Shown here: piece by piece, positions 24,105 to 35,560 of the stretch
Position numbering within the stretch: position 1 is the stretch's first letter
Layout of the letters: each line of letters opens with the position of its first letter
Source of the DNA: Dichetophora obliterata
Taxonomy: Eukaryota; Arthropoda; Insecta; Diptera; Sciomyzidae
Direction of reading: 5' to 3'
NCBI GenBank assembly: GCA_963920525.1
Contig: OY986439.1
Location: forward strand, 208,909,406 to 208,973,405
DNA length: 64,000 nucleotides
Made by a program: the position numbers and the translations under genes
The notes under the pieces: model-generated
Seen by the model: only the letters and a program-made list of their open reading frames with translations
Told to the model about the DNA's origin: nothing
Database searches by the model: none

Positions 24105-24121
24105 AATAAAGTTATTTTATT
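24105..24121. terminator. Back-to-back poly(A) signals of two convergent genes
   Basis: AATAAA at 24105-24110 on + serves the methyltransferase (stop at 23669). TTTATT at 24116-24121 is AATAAA on - and lies 61 nt after the KTI12 stop. Only 5 bp separate them, so the two 3' ends should overlap. Confidence 0.5.
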
Positions 24122-24181
24122 ACAAAAGAAAAATTATGTAAATAAAAAATTTAATAAATAAACTTTAAAAAACCCGAACAC

Positions 24182-25184
24182 TCAAGTTTTACAATTTGAG
24201 TTGAGAAACTGCACAAAGAGCTGCGGTATCTTATCTAAACTGCTCGTGGTGGCATGATGCAATTTGCTGTAGTTGAGAAACTGTCTACGCAGACGATTTA
24301 ATTGTATGGCATTCATGTTGGCAGGAACATCGATTTTCGTTTCACAACCCTTGGTTGGTACAGGGCCCAGAATGCCAATTTTACGTGCTGCCAATACGTC
24401 GGCTACTATCGCCTTTGTTAAACGATCTAATTCGAATAAGTAGTTGTTGGAGCTGAGCGGCGGCTAAAAGTAAACAAAAAAGATAGTTTTAAATCAAAAC
24501 AATGTTGTTTTTTTACATTTTGCGTGCTTTGATTGGGTGGCAACGGCTTAGACTCAAAGAGTGCGCTAAAAACAGCATCGAAGTTGAGCTCATCGCCTGG
24601 AAAGCAAACAAACAGTGGACTATCCCAACGACAGTTCCCATGCGGCTCCTCGAAACGCATACACAACGCATCAAATATTTCACGTGTATAAGCAACATTT
24701 GAATTGTTAAGTGTTGCTTGATCCGACGTGCTTGTCAAGTCCTGTTCTTCAACCGCACAGCGTTGTTGATTAAAGTCCCAGGCTTTTGCTTCTTGTATGC
24801 CACAAAATACAGTGCATTGAGTACTACGTGCTGCTTTGCTGGCGCAAAACAGCTCATAGCGATAGCCTGTAAATTAATCTCCATCATTCGCGTGATAATA
24901 AAATATGGAAAATGCTCACCTTTGATATAGTTGCCTGCATCTAGTATGATAACGTCGTCCTTGTTCAATAGTCTAACTGCCTCCGATTTAAGATCACTGC
25001 GCACAATTTTCTCCTTCTGTGAATCGGCATAGTAAACATTCTTTAGGAAACCCGCTTTGGGTATTGCTTCGTTCTCCGATATAAAATGTACCTTTTTGTC
25101 TTTGCCTTTAAAGTAAGTTTGCAATTCTTTAGCACGCGTTGATTTGCCACTGGCAGGCAAACCCGAGATAACTATTAGCGGCAT
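24182..25184 (-). CDS. Kti12: KTI12 homologue (Elongator-associated P-loop protein), three exons
   Basis: Exons on the minus strand: 25184-24920, 24866-24517, 24463-24182 (stop TGA), all GT-AG and in phase, 298 residues. It starts MPLIVISGLPASGKST, a Walker A P-loop at residues 8-16. DDVIILDAGNYIKG (Walker B-like) and YRYELFCASKAARSTQC follow, all close to KTI12 proteins. The middle has the RFEEPHGNCRWDSPLF segment and the C terminus ends with LNRLRRQFLNY, both family features. KTI12 binds ATP and tRNA and supports Elongator in making mcm5/ncm5 modifications at wobble uridine. It resembles PSTK, the selenocysteine kinase, but the central and C-terminal segments fit KTI12 better. Yeast and human proteins are about 313 and 354 residues, so the length is normal. 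Confidence 0.92.
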
Positions 25185-25199
25185 TTTGTATAATTTTGT

Positions 25200-25849
25200 A
25201 ATTTGAAGTATGCAATTTACTTTATCAAAATTGTTTACTTTTTACTGCTTGTGTTCTAACAAAACGTGCCTAAAACAGCTGTTAACAAAGAATCAAGAAG
25301 TTCACCTCTTCATTATCCATCCATTCACAATAGCAGCGCAAGCTGAAACGCAACCAATGTTGCACGAGTACGTACTTTCGTACCATTTTGTACACTTTTT
25401 TATTCACGTACGAAGTACAGCATTTTTCATACTTGCACAATAGCTGCATTCCCGTGGTCGTTGATCTAGAGCGCAGCTCTATTTTATTAAACAAACAAAA
25501 GCAAAAATTAGAACCAGCTCAATTCTTCAATTATGCCAAATGCATCTTATGTTTGGTACGGCTTCAAACTTTATCAGAGTTGTGTATGTTTAAAAGCTTT
25601 AAATTTCACGATAAAAATATTTCTAATTGATATGCATTTTTTATATGTATGTTCTGTTCTACGTTAAGTGAGGATGAATGTCATACGAAGGAAGAATAGG
25701 AAATTTTAAGAAAGAAACTTCGTCGTAGTACACAAGTATGTTTTAAAGTTTTTTATTGCGCCCTTTTTATGGTTTGTCAAACTTGTATCTGTGTTTAGAA
25801 AATCTCCACATTTACATTATCAGTTTGGACCTTTTTATATTTTTTTTTA
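25200..25849. other. Upstream region of the KTI12 gene, no gene seen
   Basis: No supported gene. Short palindromic blocks on cgtacgaagtac and gtacgtactttcgtac occur at 25367-25417 and form an imperfect inverted repeat. Their role is unknown. Confidence 0.35.
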
Positions 25850-28490
25850 TTTTATTTTATTTCATTCATTCATCATTCAGAGTACAAGGCTCTTATAGAC
25901 TACGTAAATAAAATATAGTAACAGTAAATATTTAATAACTTAGTTACAATTATATACAAAATTAAAACTAAAAAATTAAATAATCTTAATAAATAGATTA
26001 GAATTTATTTGTTACTAACAGAACATGTAATAAAAAAGACCATATTATCGTGTGGATACTAGTATTTCACATTGAGTATCACGTGCCATAATGCTAAGAA
26101 TGAGATGATCTTTAAAGGATTTACGAGAGACCTCTCTAAAGATGTCAGACATATTTAAGATTTTATTTGTATCATTAATGCAACGAGTTATTGGCTTATT
26201 TAAATTGTAGTTTGTCCTTTGGACTGACTCTCTAAAATAAAATTTGCTACGGACATGTCGAACTGGAGTGTAAAAATTTAGCATAGCCAGAAGTTCTTCA
26301 CAGTTTATATTGTGATGGATTAGATCCCATATAAACAGAGCTGAGAAAACTTTTCGTCTTATTTCAAGAGGATGAAGATTAATAAGGGCACAACGAGTCT
26401 CATAGGAGGGAGTTATTGGCAGATTCCAGTTGAGCTTTATCCACACGTATCTTGTAAAATTTCTTTGAACAGATTCGATTCTTTTTGATGGTTGGAGAGA
26501 GAATGGGTTCCAAATGGTGGAGCAGTACTCCAATTGGGGCCTTACAAGGGATGAATAAAGGGTTTTCAGGGTATAAGGGTCTGAAAATTCCTTTGAGTTG
26601 CGTTTTAGGAATCCTAACATTGAATTCGCTTTGGTTACAATGAAATCGATGTGATCCTTAAAGTTCAACCTATGATCTAAGAGAACGCCTAAATCCTTTT
26701 TGATGTTGTTCTACCTAGAGTAATTGAATTTATAGTATAATTCCAGATATTAGGAAAGGGAAATCTAGAAAATGAAAGAATCTGACACTTAGAAATATTT
26801 AGTGGAAGGACATTAAGAGTACACCAGTTAGCTATAGAGTCAAGGTCTAACTGTAGTAGGTTAAAGTCATTAACATCCTTTACAGACAATCGCGTCGGAA
26901 GCGAATTTCATCTGGGGGGGCAGTACAAATGGGGGGGCAGTACAAATGGTGGTGCAAAAAAAGTTCACCAAAATTTCTTCACATGAAACATGAAGAAGAG
27001 AGAAAGAAGAGGAAAATATATAATACAAAAATATTATCGTTGTAAAAAAACTGATATTTTGAATAACTTTTCCTTTTAAATTGTTTATCTAGCTAAAAAA
27101 GTGGGGGGGCAACTGCCCACCTTGCCCCCCCGCTTCCGACACCAATGTTTACAGATCGAAACAACTTCAGATCGTCTGCAAAGAGAAGACACTGACTATG
27201 CTTTATACATGTAGGGATATCATTAATGAAGATTAAAAATAATAGGGGACCTAGGTGGCTGCCTTGAGGGACGCCTGATGTTACATGTATAATTTCGGAA
27301 AATTTTTTATTTATTTTAACCTGTTGTTGTCGATCCAAAAGATAGGATTCAATCCACTTTAGTAGGTTAGAGTGGAAACCCAACTCTGAGAGTTTAGCGA
27401 GAAGTGTTTTATGGTTAACTTTGTCAAACGCCTTTGCGAAGTCGGTAAAAATAACATCAGTTTGGAATCCTTTTGAGAAATTGTTGATTATATAAGTACA
27501 GAATATATTTAGATTTGTGGCCGTCGATCCGCCTGAAACAAAGCCATGTTGATTTATCGATATAACATTTTTCAAATCAAAAGATAGTTTTTCGTATACA
27601 ATCTTTTCGAAGATTTTGGGGATAGTTAAGAGTTTACTAATCGGTCTATAGTTGCATACATCGTGCTTAGGACCTGACTTGTGGATGGGTTGCAGATATG
27701 ACACTTTCCATTCCTCCAGAAAGGTGCCAGTGTTTAAAGATGCATTGAAAATTTTAGTAAGTGGAATGGAAACCTGTGTAGCACAGGCTTTCAGCAGAAT
27801 AGGAGCAATACCATCTGGACCTTCGCAAGTTTGGGATTTGAGATTAATCAGGGTTGATTCAACCTCTAATACACCTAAACAGAGGTCACCGCAATCGAGG
27901 CAGGTGTCGGTGTTAGAAAACGTGTTAGATGGAGGCATTGAGGTGGTGTATACAGATTTGAAATAATCTGCAAAAAAATTACAAATAGTAGTAACGTCCT
28001 CAGAAGATGAACCCTTATAGTGAATAGAGTTTGGAAGACCATTCGATTTTCTTTTATCGTTGATGTACGTCCAGAAAAACTTACAATTTTCCTTGAGTTT
28101 GCCCTCGATAGTTGCTAAATGTGACTTAAATAGAAATTTATTGAGAGTTTTAAAGTCTTTCAAGCTGGCTAGATAATGAGATTTTAGTTCATGATTTTCT
28201 TTATCGATTCTAAACTTTTTGTAGGATTTGTTCATTTTATTTTTTAAGTTAATTAATCTTCTATTAAATCACACTGGGTTTTTTGAGTTTCGTATTCGCT
28301 TTTTTGGGACAAATCTGTCAACTACTTCGTTAAGAATAGCCAGGAAAACTGAATACATCTCCGTTAAATCTAGGCCATAGAAGACACTATCCCAATAGAT
28401 TGATTCCAAATATGAATTTATTTGAATGTAATTTGCACGGTTGTAGTCTCTTTTAAACTGCATTGTATTAGTATTTTTTGTATTTTTCAT
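25850..28490 (-). pseudogene. Broken CR1/jockey-group LINE, 5'-truncated
   Basis: On the minus strand, 28490-28269 gives the tail of the linker before the RT (DRFVPKKRIRNSKNPV). It then hits TGA where W is expected (NPV*FNRRL). 28235-27140 gives the reverse transcriptase: YRPISKLLTIPKIFEK, FTDFAKAFDKVNH, SGVPQGSHLGP and LFADDLKLFRSVN. A foreign TIR element (26894-27140) interrupts it right after this. The frame resumes at 26889 (VKDVNDFNLLQLDLDS) and shifts near 26690 (KDLGVLLDHRLNFKDHI). The thumb/C-terminal region to 26045 includes LVRPQLEYCSTIWNP and RHVRSKFYFRES. No RNase H is visible, arguing for CR1 or jockey type. The 3' end is probably near 25850, where the minus strand reads TGAATGAATGAAA. 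A fossil copy. Confidence 0.87.
26894..27140. mobile_element. Small TIR element inserted into the LINE's RT coding region
   Basis: The termini are GTCGGAAGCG at 26894-26903 and CGCTTCCGAC at 27131-27140, perfectly inverted over 10 bp, each followed inward by a run of seven G/C. The left end has a 19-bp direct duplication (CAGTACAAATGG followed by G's). It separates the LINE frames FRSVNI and LSVKDVND, so its insertion post-dates the LINE. No coding capacity. Confidence 0.75.
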
Positions 28491-28515
28491 ATATATTTTA
28501 TTATTTTAAGAGTAC

Positions 28516-29968
28516 CCCACCGGGAAACAAGAATCAATTGTGTATGAAAAAAGAATCAATTCACTTTTCCAATTATTGATTCTAGAACTGATTATTTTTA
28601 ACATTGTGATGTCCTACAAAAAGTAGTACATTCTTTTCTGCCTTCTACTTGAATCACTGCTGAAATCGATTCTATTATTCGCTTATAAAATGGATTCTTT
28701 TAAATGAATAAAGTATGCATTTTTTTAATATGAGAAAAGTAAGAATCGCTAAGAAGCCCTTTTGGAATAGATATACATGAATGAATTCCATAATGCATAG
28801 GTTTGAATGGCAGAATTGAAAATCTTTTATTCTTTTTTAAATAATTAATAAAAAATTACATAAGAATAATTCAAATTAATACAGATAATTATTAGGTAAT
28901 TAGAAAGAATAAATAATATTTAGATTAGGGCGGGTCAATTTGTATGGACGAATTTTTTGGAGGTCTGGCTCAGCGAAATTCGTAAAATACATGTAATTTC
29001 AAGACTTTTTCTCCACTACAGCATATACAAATTCTGAAAAAAAGCTGTGCGGACTTTCGTAAATAGATTTTGTTCTCAATTATAAAATATGAATGTATGA
29101 ATGTATGTGTATGAATCTATTTACGAAAGTCCGCACAGCTTTTTTTCAGAATTTGTATATGCTGTAGTGGAGAAAAAGTCTTGAAATTACATGTATTTTA
29201 CGAATTTCGCTGAGCCAGAATTTGACCCGCCCTAATTTAGATAGACGACCAAGCAATTATACCATTACCACAATTATAACCACATTTAATGCAAAAATAT
29301 TGATGTTTATGATGTAGGTTGTTCCTTCCGTTTTTCTTCAAATTTCCTTATAGTATATAGATTTTGACTTGCTTATAGCTTCCTTGATATCTTTTTGGGA
29401 CTGTTCCTGGTTGTACCCTTCCGTGTAAAGGCACTCTGCATTTAAAAAAAAAACTTTAAAAAATGATTTAAACAAGTAAAGAGCGATGGTTTTTCATAAC
29501 TTACCAAACAATACATTATTAAAATTTTCGGGTCTTCTGAAGCAGTTTGTTCCTTCAATGCTGACAAATCAAACAGTAAAATTTTTAAGAAACACGTGAA
29601 AGGAAAGCAATAGAACAACCGTTTTTCAAAAATATCTGAAAAAACAAAAGTAACAACAACAAACAGAAAATATAAATCATAACAGATTGATTCTTTTTTC
29701 GCTTATAGCAGAATTTGTTTCAGAATCAATTCGTTTTTCACTTACCATAAAAGCAAGAAAAGAATCTAACAACATTTACTTTATTATATACATCATAATC
29801 GATTCCTGCAGCAATAAACACGAATCGGTAAAATTTTTGTTTATTGATTCTAATTCATAGGTCTTGCTTTAAATTTATATATTCTTTGGAATACATTCTA
29901 AAATGCAAGCACAAGAATCCATTCAATTCCCGATTTTTTTTAGAATTAATTCTCATTTTCCCGGTGGG
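28516..29968. mobile_element. ~1.45-kb TIR element rich in GAATCNATT repeats
   Basis: CCCACCGGGAAA at 28516-28527 is mirrored by TTTCCCGGTGGG at 29957-29968. The interior, especially both ends, is packed with short inverted and direct copies of AGAATCAATTC / GATTCTTTT, i.e. subterminal repeats like those bound by transposases. There is no transposase frame. A hAT-type hairpin (28926-29234) sits inside. Flanking target duplication not resolved. Confidence 0.7.
28926..29234. mobile_element. hAT-type MITE with a perfect 106-bp inverted repeat
   Basis: The termini TAGGGCGGGTCAA and TTGACCCGCCCTA are flanked by a perfect 8-bp target duplication ATTTAGAT (28918-28925 and 29235-29242), the duplication length of hAT elements. 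Inside, 28964-29069 is an exact reverse complement of 29114-29219 (106 bp) around a 44-nt loop. It has no coding capacity and the whole unit folds into one long hairpin. Confidence 0.92.
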
Positions 29969-30754
29969 ACCTTTTATATTTTCTGCCGATGTGACTTTTT
30001 TTTTTTTGCTGGTTCATTGTATTTGTGGCTACAAAAGAGCAAGATATACGAACATGCATAGGTTAACTTTGTTTTATTAAATTTTTGAATTCCGCTGAAA
30101 AGCCAATTAATGTGCTTAGTGGAAAATCCGAATTGCCAATAGGGGGTATGTTTTAGTACGTTGGTGCATTCTGTCTGTCCCGGCTGATCCGGGCAGGATC
30201 TAGAATGTAAATCGTTCCTGAATATAGGACGGGTATACGTATCTTTGGAAGATTTCATATCTCCGGGCGAATAAAAAAAAAAGAAGGTATGAATGTGTTA
30301 CTGAAAACCAACTTTTGTTTCATTGTGTTCGTAAACTCGTTAGACCTGTCAAGCTGAGTTGCTATAATAACCTTGTGAAGGGATGCTGCATTGAATTTTT
30401 GTCTGATTTTGTATTAGATTGTATTAATTACAAGCTTCTTAAATCTTGAACTTGTATAAAAATCCATTATTTGTATGTAGATTCAACGAAATTTCACAAA
30501 ATATCAAAATAAACTGCCCATTTCAGCCCTTGTAAGGACTTTGACCTAGCTTCTTTTGATCAATTGTGTTGTTTGTGTTATTAAATGTTTGATCACAAAT
30601 GACTGAGAACTGGAACTACGTGTCTTATGCCAACTCCGAACGGCTTATGTTCTCAAGAAGCTTTACATGTCAATTTTTACTCTCTGAGGTTTGCTATTGT
30701 CTGCAGAGAGGTGACGAATAAACAGAAAAATTAATTCAATTGAAAAACTTTATG
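29969..30754. other. Intergenic, no gene seen
   Basis: No supported gene or RNA. The open frame at 29974-30258 on the minus strand has no recognisable domain and its context is transposon-dense. Confidence 0.4.
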
Positions 30755-30830
30755 TCTGAGCTGGAATTGAACCCGGGCCACCGCTGTTCTTTAGCATAGG
30801 GGCTACGCACTCTAATTAAGAGTATAATAA
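30755..30830 (-). repeat. tRNA-like B-box sequence, possible SINE remnant
   Basis: On the minus strand the sequence GGCCCGGGTTCAATTCCAGC contains GGTTCAATTCC, which fits the RNA polymerase III B-box consensus GGTTCRANNCC. It is preceded by a loosely tRNA-like TTAGAGTGCGTAGC segment. The cloverleaf is not intact, so this is more likely a tRNA-derived SINE fragment than a tRNA gene. Confidence 0.35.
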
Positions 30831-30894
30831 CATATAAAAGATTAAATATACCTAAATAAATGAGTTTTTCAAAACTAAAATACTCGTTACATAA

Positions 30895-31565
30895 CGTCTC
30901 CATGAGGCATATCACATGCCATCATATACATCAAGGCATGAGCACCAACTGTCAAAAATGCCATAGTATTTGTATGGTGGGCATTCTATGCCATGGCATG
31001 TTACAGTCCACCCTAAACAAGTGCGCGTGCGTGGTTTAACTGTCAAAATCGGCTCATGCACATACATTTTGTATGAAGCCTACCGAAACACGCACTGGAC
31101 TACCGCAACATGAATCGAATTTCCAATTTTGACAGTGCGTTCGGATGTGAAGTTGGCTGCATAAAACCAAAGTATTAGAACAAAGAGCAATTAGCTGCTT
31201 TTAATTAATTAATCCCAATTGCAAATGGAAGTATTTGCTATATTAATAGATTTTTACACAATTCTAAAAGTTTCCTTAAGATTTTTAAACCATCAGACTG
31301 AGCTGGTTCGAGAGCAGCAGTTCTTTCCGCAGCGCACTTGTTTAGGTTAAGCGTAAAATAAAATTGCGTGGCGTTTGGATACGCAGCGCAACGCGCACTT
31401 GTTTAGGGTGCACTGTTAGTTAAAATACTTCAGTTCCATTGAAATTCAGGTATGCAATCGTGGCATTTATCGCAGGGCATAAGATAAGCCATGGCTTAGG
31501 TGTCTCCACGAGATATTTCAATGCCTTGATGTAAATGATGGCATATGCTATGCCTCGTGGAGACG
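30895..31565. mobile_element. TIR element, ~45-bp ends, containing a nested element
   Basis: The left end CGTCTCCATGAGGCATATCA at 30895 is mirrored by TGCTATGCCTCGTGGAGACG ending at 31565. Inverted similarity runs about 45-50 bp, through GCCATCAT.TACATCAAGGC. An extra internal copy of TGTCTCCACGAGATA lies at 31501. The CATGGCAT palindromic blocks are repeated inside. No coding capacity. It sits about 150 bp upstream of the SMG9 start codon. Confidence 0.75.
31004..31415. mobile_element. Nested MITE with CAGTSCACCCTAAACAAGTG termini
   Basis: CAGTCCACCCTAAACAAGTG at 31004 is the inverted counterpart of CACTTGTTTAGGGTGCACTG ending at 31415, with one mismatch in 20 bp, then GCGCG on both sides. 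A CAGTG-like start is common for hAT ends, but no identical 8-bp flank is visible. It lies wholly within the element 30895-31565. Confidence 0.75.
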
Positions 31566-31717
31566 GTATGTTTAAATCGAACATTAAAACTGTATTTAAA
31601 GTTTGTACTTAAAGTACAAAAAGGCAACACTGATCATCAGCTGAATTTAGCTGAGTTGGATTTTGCTAGTTTGCTTATGGCGTGGTGAATAGAAATTGTG
31701 AGGAAATAAGTATAAAA

Positions 31718-33374
31718 ATGTCTGATGGAAAAAGACGTCGTTATAGAAAAAATAAGGTACTCCTCAATTTAAAAAAATGCTGCGATCAGTTTTAACTATT
31801 AAGCTTTTCCTAACTCATAGCAGCAGGAAGAAAAACGGCCGGTGATTTTGGCAAAGCGGGAAGCTTCTGCTTTTCCCAGTTCGAGTGGCGGTCAAAGGCA
31901 AATGGAAGCGGACCTACATCCTAAAATATTGTTGAAAACCAAGGATGACTTCAAGACTACTAGCAGCTACTCAAGTAGTAGCAACGCTCTATCTACATCG
32001 CCACATAGTGAATTACTCGCCATGCAGCAGGCACCACAGAAAACTATCATAGTGACACGCAGTGAAGCAGTACCCAGTCCGTCAATGAATAGCATGAGTC
32101 CAAATACGAATAAAGAAATGCTATCTGGGGCTGGGGAAGCGACGGTAGCACAGCCGCATCAGCAGCTGCAACAGCCACAACTTGTCGAACCCACTCCTCA
32201 GATGACGCGGCCTGCTACGCTCATCTCATCCACAGGCTTCATTAATTCCAGCGTACGCAAGTTACTATTAAAATCTAACACAGATTTTCTGGTCGTAGGC
32301 GTGATTGGCATGCAGGTGCGTAGATTATATTTGCTTAATTTTATGTCTGCATAACATTTTCCTTGTATTTTCTTAGGGCGTGGGTAAGTCCACTATCATG
32401 AATTTGCTGGCAAATGAGCAACACGAATATGACTATTATAATAAGGTGTTCATTGAGGAAGACTCCATCTTTCCCACTAAGTTGAAGTTACACAAATGCT
32501 CGGCGCGCTCACGAACTGAATCCACACACATGTTCATTACCAAAGAACGCATAATTCTACTCGATAGTCCACCAGTACTGTGCAACTCGTACAAAAAGGA
32601 CATGGTAACCAATGAACTGGATGATATACGCAATATTATAACTTTTCTATCAGTTTGCCATCTGGTGATTGTGGTGCAGGACGATTATTTCAATATAAAC
32701 TTTATGCGGATGCTGCAGTTTGCCGAGCTCATGAAGCCGGCACAGGATAACAAACCTTTTGCTAGCGATTACTTTCCGAACATTCTGTACGTTAAAAATC
32801 GTGCTAAACGGCATGATTTTATGCCTGGACAGAAAGAACGCATGGACAGAATGCTCAAGTGTTTCTTCAAAGACTCGCAGTTGCGCATCTATTTGGGACA
32901 GACAGTAGAGCAACAGCGTCTGCGCAAATGGCGCGTACCAGAATCGGAACGTGTGGTCAACAGTATCTTGTTGCCGGAAGTAAAAAGTAAGTATACTAAT
33001 GGCAATAGAGTAAAACAATTGCAAAGAAATTTTTTTTTTTTTTTTTGCATTTTTAAATATAAATTTTCACATATTTTTAACAAGCTGCTGAAGCTACATC
33101 CTTTCATGCTGCTCTCAAGTGCATTGTTGAAGAACTGCGGAATCTGGTTTTTATGACGCCCCGCTCTGAAATGTATGCCGGCCCCAACGAGCTTACGGAA
33201 GCCATTTGGTTTGAGCTGCTCACCTTAGTGTCTGCAGATAATCAACAATTTTTGTTCAATACCTATGAAGAAATTCATCGCAAAAACTTGGATGTAGGCA
33301 ACAGCGCCAGCAACAGTACTGGCACCGGTGTTAACAGTAGCAAAGAAACTAATGATGTATGGTCGGATAAATAA
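31718..33374 (+). CDS. Smg9: SMG9 homologue (nonsense-mediated mRNA decay factor), four exons
   Basis: Exons: 31718-31756 (MSDGKRRRYRKNK), 31827-32315 (acceptor also possible at 31821 or 31824), 32377-32986, 33085-33374. All are GT-AG and in phase, about 475-477 residues. The N-terminal third is Ser/Gln/Pro-rich and disordered. The GTPase-like core begins SNTDFLVVGVIGMQ|GVGKST, with the P-loop split by an intron. FITKERIILLDSPPVL, VCHLVIVVQDDYFNINFMRML and YFPNILYVKNRAKRHDF follow, all matching SMG9. SMG9 pairs with SMG8 to restrain the SMG1 kinase that phosphorylates UPF1. The human protein is about 520 residues. The first exon follows 150 bp after a transposon cluster, so its promoter must be short or lie within repeat DNA. 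An AATAAA overlaps the stop codon, but the real 3' end is probably further downstream. Confidence 0.92.
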
Positions 33375-35384
33375 AGGAAATTTAAAAACAATTTCAGTAG
33401 TTTTTGTTTTAATTTTTTTTGTTTATTTTCATTATGTTTTGAAAAATTCACGTTTCAATGTTTACGCTTTCAAGTTATTAATACATAATTGCAACGTCTT
33501 AAAATGCATGCCCTTTTTAACTTACATGATTATTTTTTGTTTATTTGCTTGTATTAATTCTTAACATCATATATTGGAATCTTAATGGCTACAGCAAGTT
33601 GACGCGCCATAATACTATATGCGTACATGTAGTCCAATACTACATGTGTACTTATGTTATGCATGTATGTATGTATGAATTGATGTAATGCATTTATTGA
33701 TTCACTTTCTTTTAATATGTACCTAGAATAATTTTCAAATTGTTTATAACTTGTTAACAAATGTACAGACTTATGTTTCTATATTTAAAAAAAAAAAAAA
33801 CGGAAAAAACAGTTGAAACTGATAAATAATGCTTTGTCTGATAAATGCGTTTCGTTACGTTAAGCTTTAAAACTAGTTGAATTGATTTATCTTTTGGTTT
33901 GTTAATTTGTTATAAGTTTATTTATGTGAATAACTAGTTAAAGTATTGATTTGAGAAGTTGTTCGGTATAAGACAGCAGTTGTGACTTTTGCTGCTCCAA
34001 ACAAAGCAGTAATTTTCCATTAAACTCTCGTTACTTACTGCTACATTTATCGGTCTCAACCGGCTTTCGTTATGTGTAAATTTATTTAATTGTTTAAATT
34101 TCTTCGTCTATTTTTATAACATCACTAACAATTTGTTGTTAATTAATTTTCTTTACTTGATTTTGAAATATTTAACTATTAACTATATTAATAATAATTA
34201 TAATATTTTGATCTAATTGTTAATCATAATTGTTGCATCTTAACTGCTAATAATTAATGCTTGCTTTGTTCCATTCATTCATACACTTTGTCTTACATTT
34301 AATTAATAATTAATTTGGTTTTGTTTTAATTTAAACTATTCATTGTTTTCATATTATATATTACCTATAAATATGCTTATGTAGTTAGATAAATTGAGTT
34401 TGGCTTAAACATAATTTAAGTGTAACGTTTAACATTTAAATATGCGTGTGTGTGTATGTTGTATACATTGTCTACACATGAGTTTGTTTTACGTATAATG
34501 CTTAAAAATAACTTTTAACATTTAGGGTGTATTTACATGTTTTGAGTATAAAAAAGTATTTGAAGAAAGTTTGTTACAAAAATTGTATAAAACAAGCTTA
34601 AAGCAGGCGATATTGAGGATTTGCATACTTGAAATTATTTAATTTTGATATTTTAACGAGCTAACTCATGTAAAATGCTTGCCTTGCAGCAGTAATATGA
34701 AAATAGTTGGGGTCATCTTATGTTTAGTCAAGTTTTAATGTTGATTATTTAAGCATATTAACAGAATTAAATTTAATGTGAAAATCATTGGACCTCTTGA
34801 CTAATAAAGCATAATTGAATAGAGAAGACAGAGATAGTGTCAAAAATTATGTTATGATTTAAAAAGTAACCACATTTAACTTTAGTGTGTATTAACATTT
34901 TGTTTTTGTATTTACAGACACAATTTTTGAAATGTAAATATGCAGAGATACCTACAATAATTCGTCAGAAATCGTAAATATGCTGAAATACACAATACTT
35001 CAAATCCAATTTAAATTGATAAACACTAATCTTAAGAAATTTGCACATGCAGACAAACACAATAATTTACACAGGTATGCTTTAACTCTTGAAAATTTGA
35101 AATGATATATCGTCGCCCTAATTCTAATAGAATGTAAGTCAAAATTGTACAAAGTAACGTTTATTAGCGGTTTAGGAAGATTGGTCAAAACTACATCTAT
35201 GTCCTTTTTAGTTTTTAATGTTTGTATGAAAAAAAGGGAGGTAGAACGTTTGAAACAATACATTATCGTATGAACTTCATACAAATAATAAACAGTTTTC
35301 TTTGCCTCCTGAACAATAGATAATTTTGACTTACGTCATGTTAGAATTCGGCCAACGACATGTAGAACATAAAATAGTTTTTTC
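33375..35384. other. 3' flank of SMG9 and intergenic DNA, no gene seen
   Basis: AT-rich, with many TAAT/ATTA tracts and a short GTATGTATGTATG block near 33662. No exon could be supported on either strand. Confidence 0.4.
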
Positions 35385-35560
35385 CATGGTGTAAGAAATG
35401 GAGGTGTAAATGACGTCGTTTGCTAAAGCTGTCAAACTTGTGAATGAGTGAAAGAGACAAAAAAGTTGATTTTGTATGGTTTGACAACTTAAGTGTTGGA
35501 ATCTTACAACAAAAATTAAAATTCGCTGTCACCTTGTTTTCTTACACCAAGGTTGTAGCA
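35385..35560. repeat. Short inverted-repeat element (CCWTGGTGTAAGAAA ends)
   Basis: CCATGGTGTAAGAAA near 35385 is mirrored by TTTCTTACACCAAGG near 35540-35555. The similarity extends inward through GAGGTG and CACCTTG. The size is about 175 bp and there is no coding capacity. Probably a MITE. Confidence 0.5.

Noticed and set aside
30740..30840. A functional tRNA gene
   Set aside because: The B-box is present but the acceptor and anticodon stems do not form.
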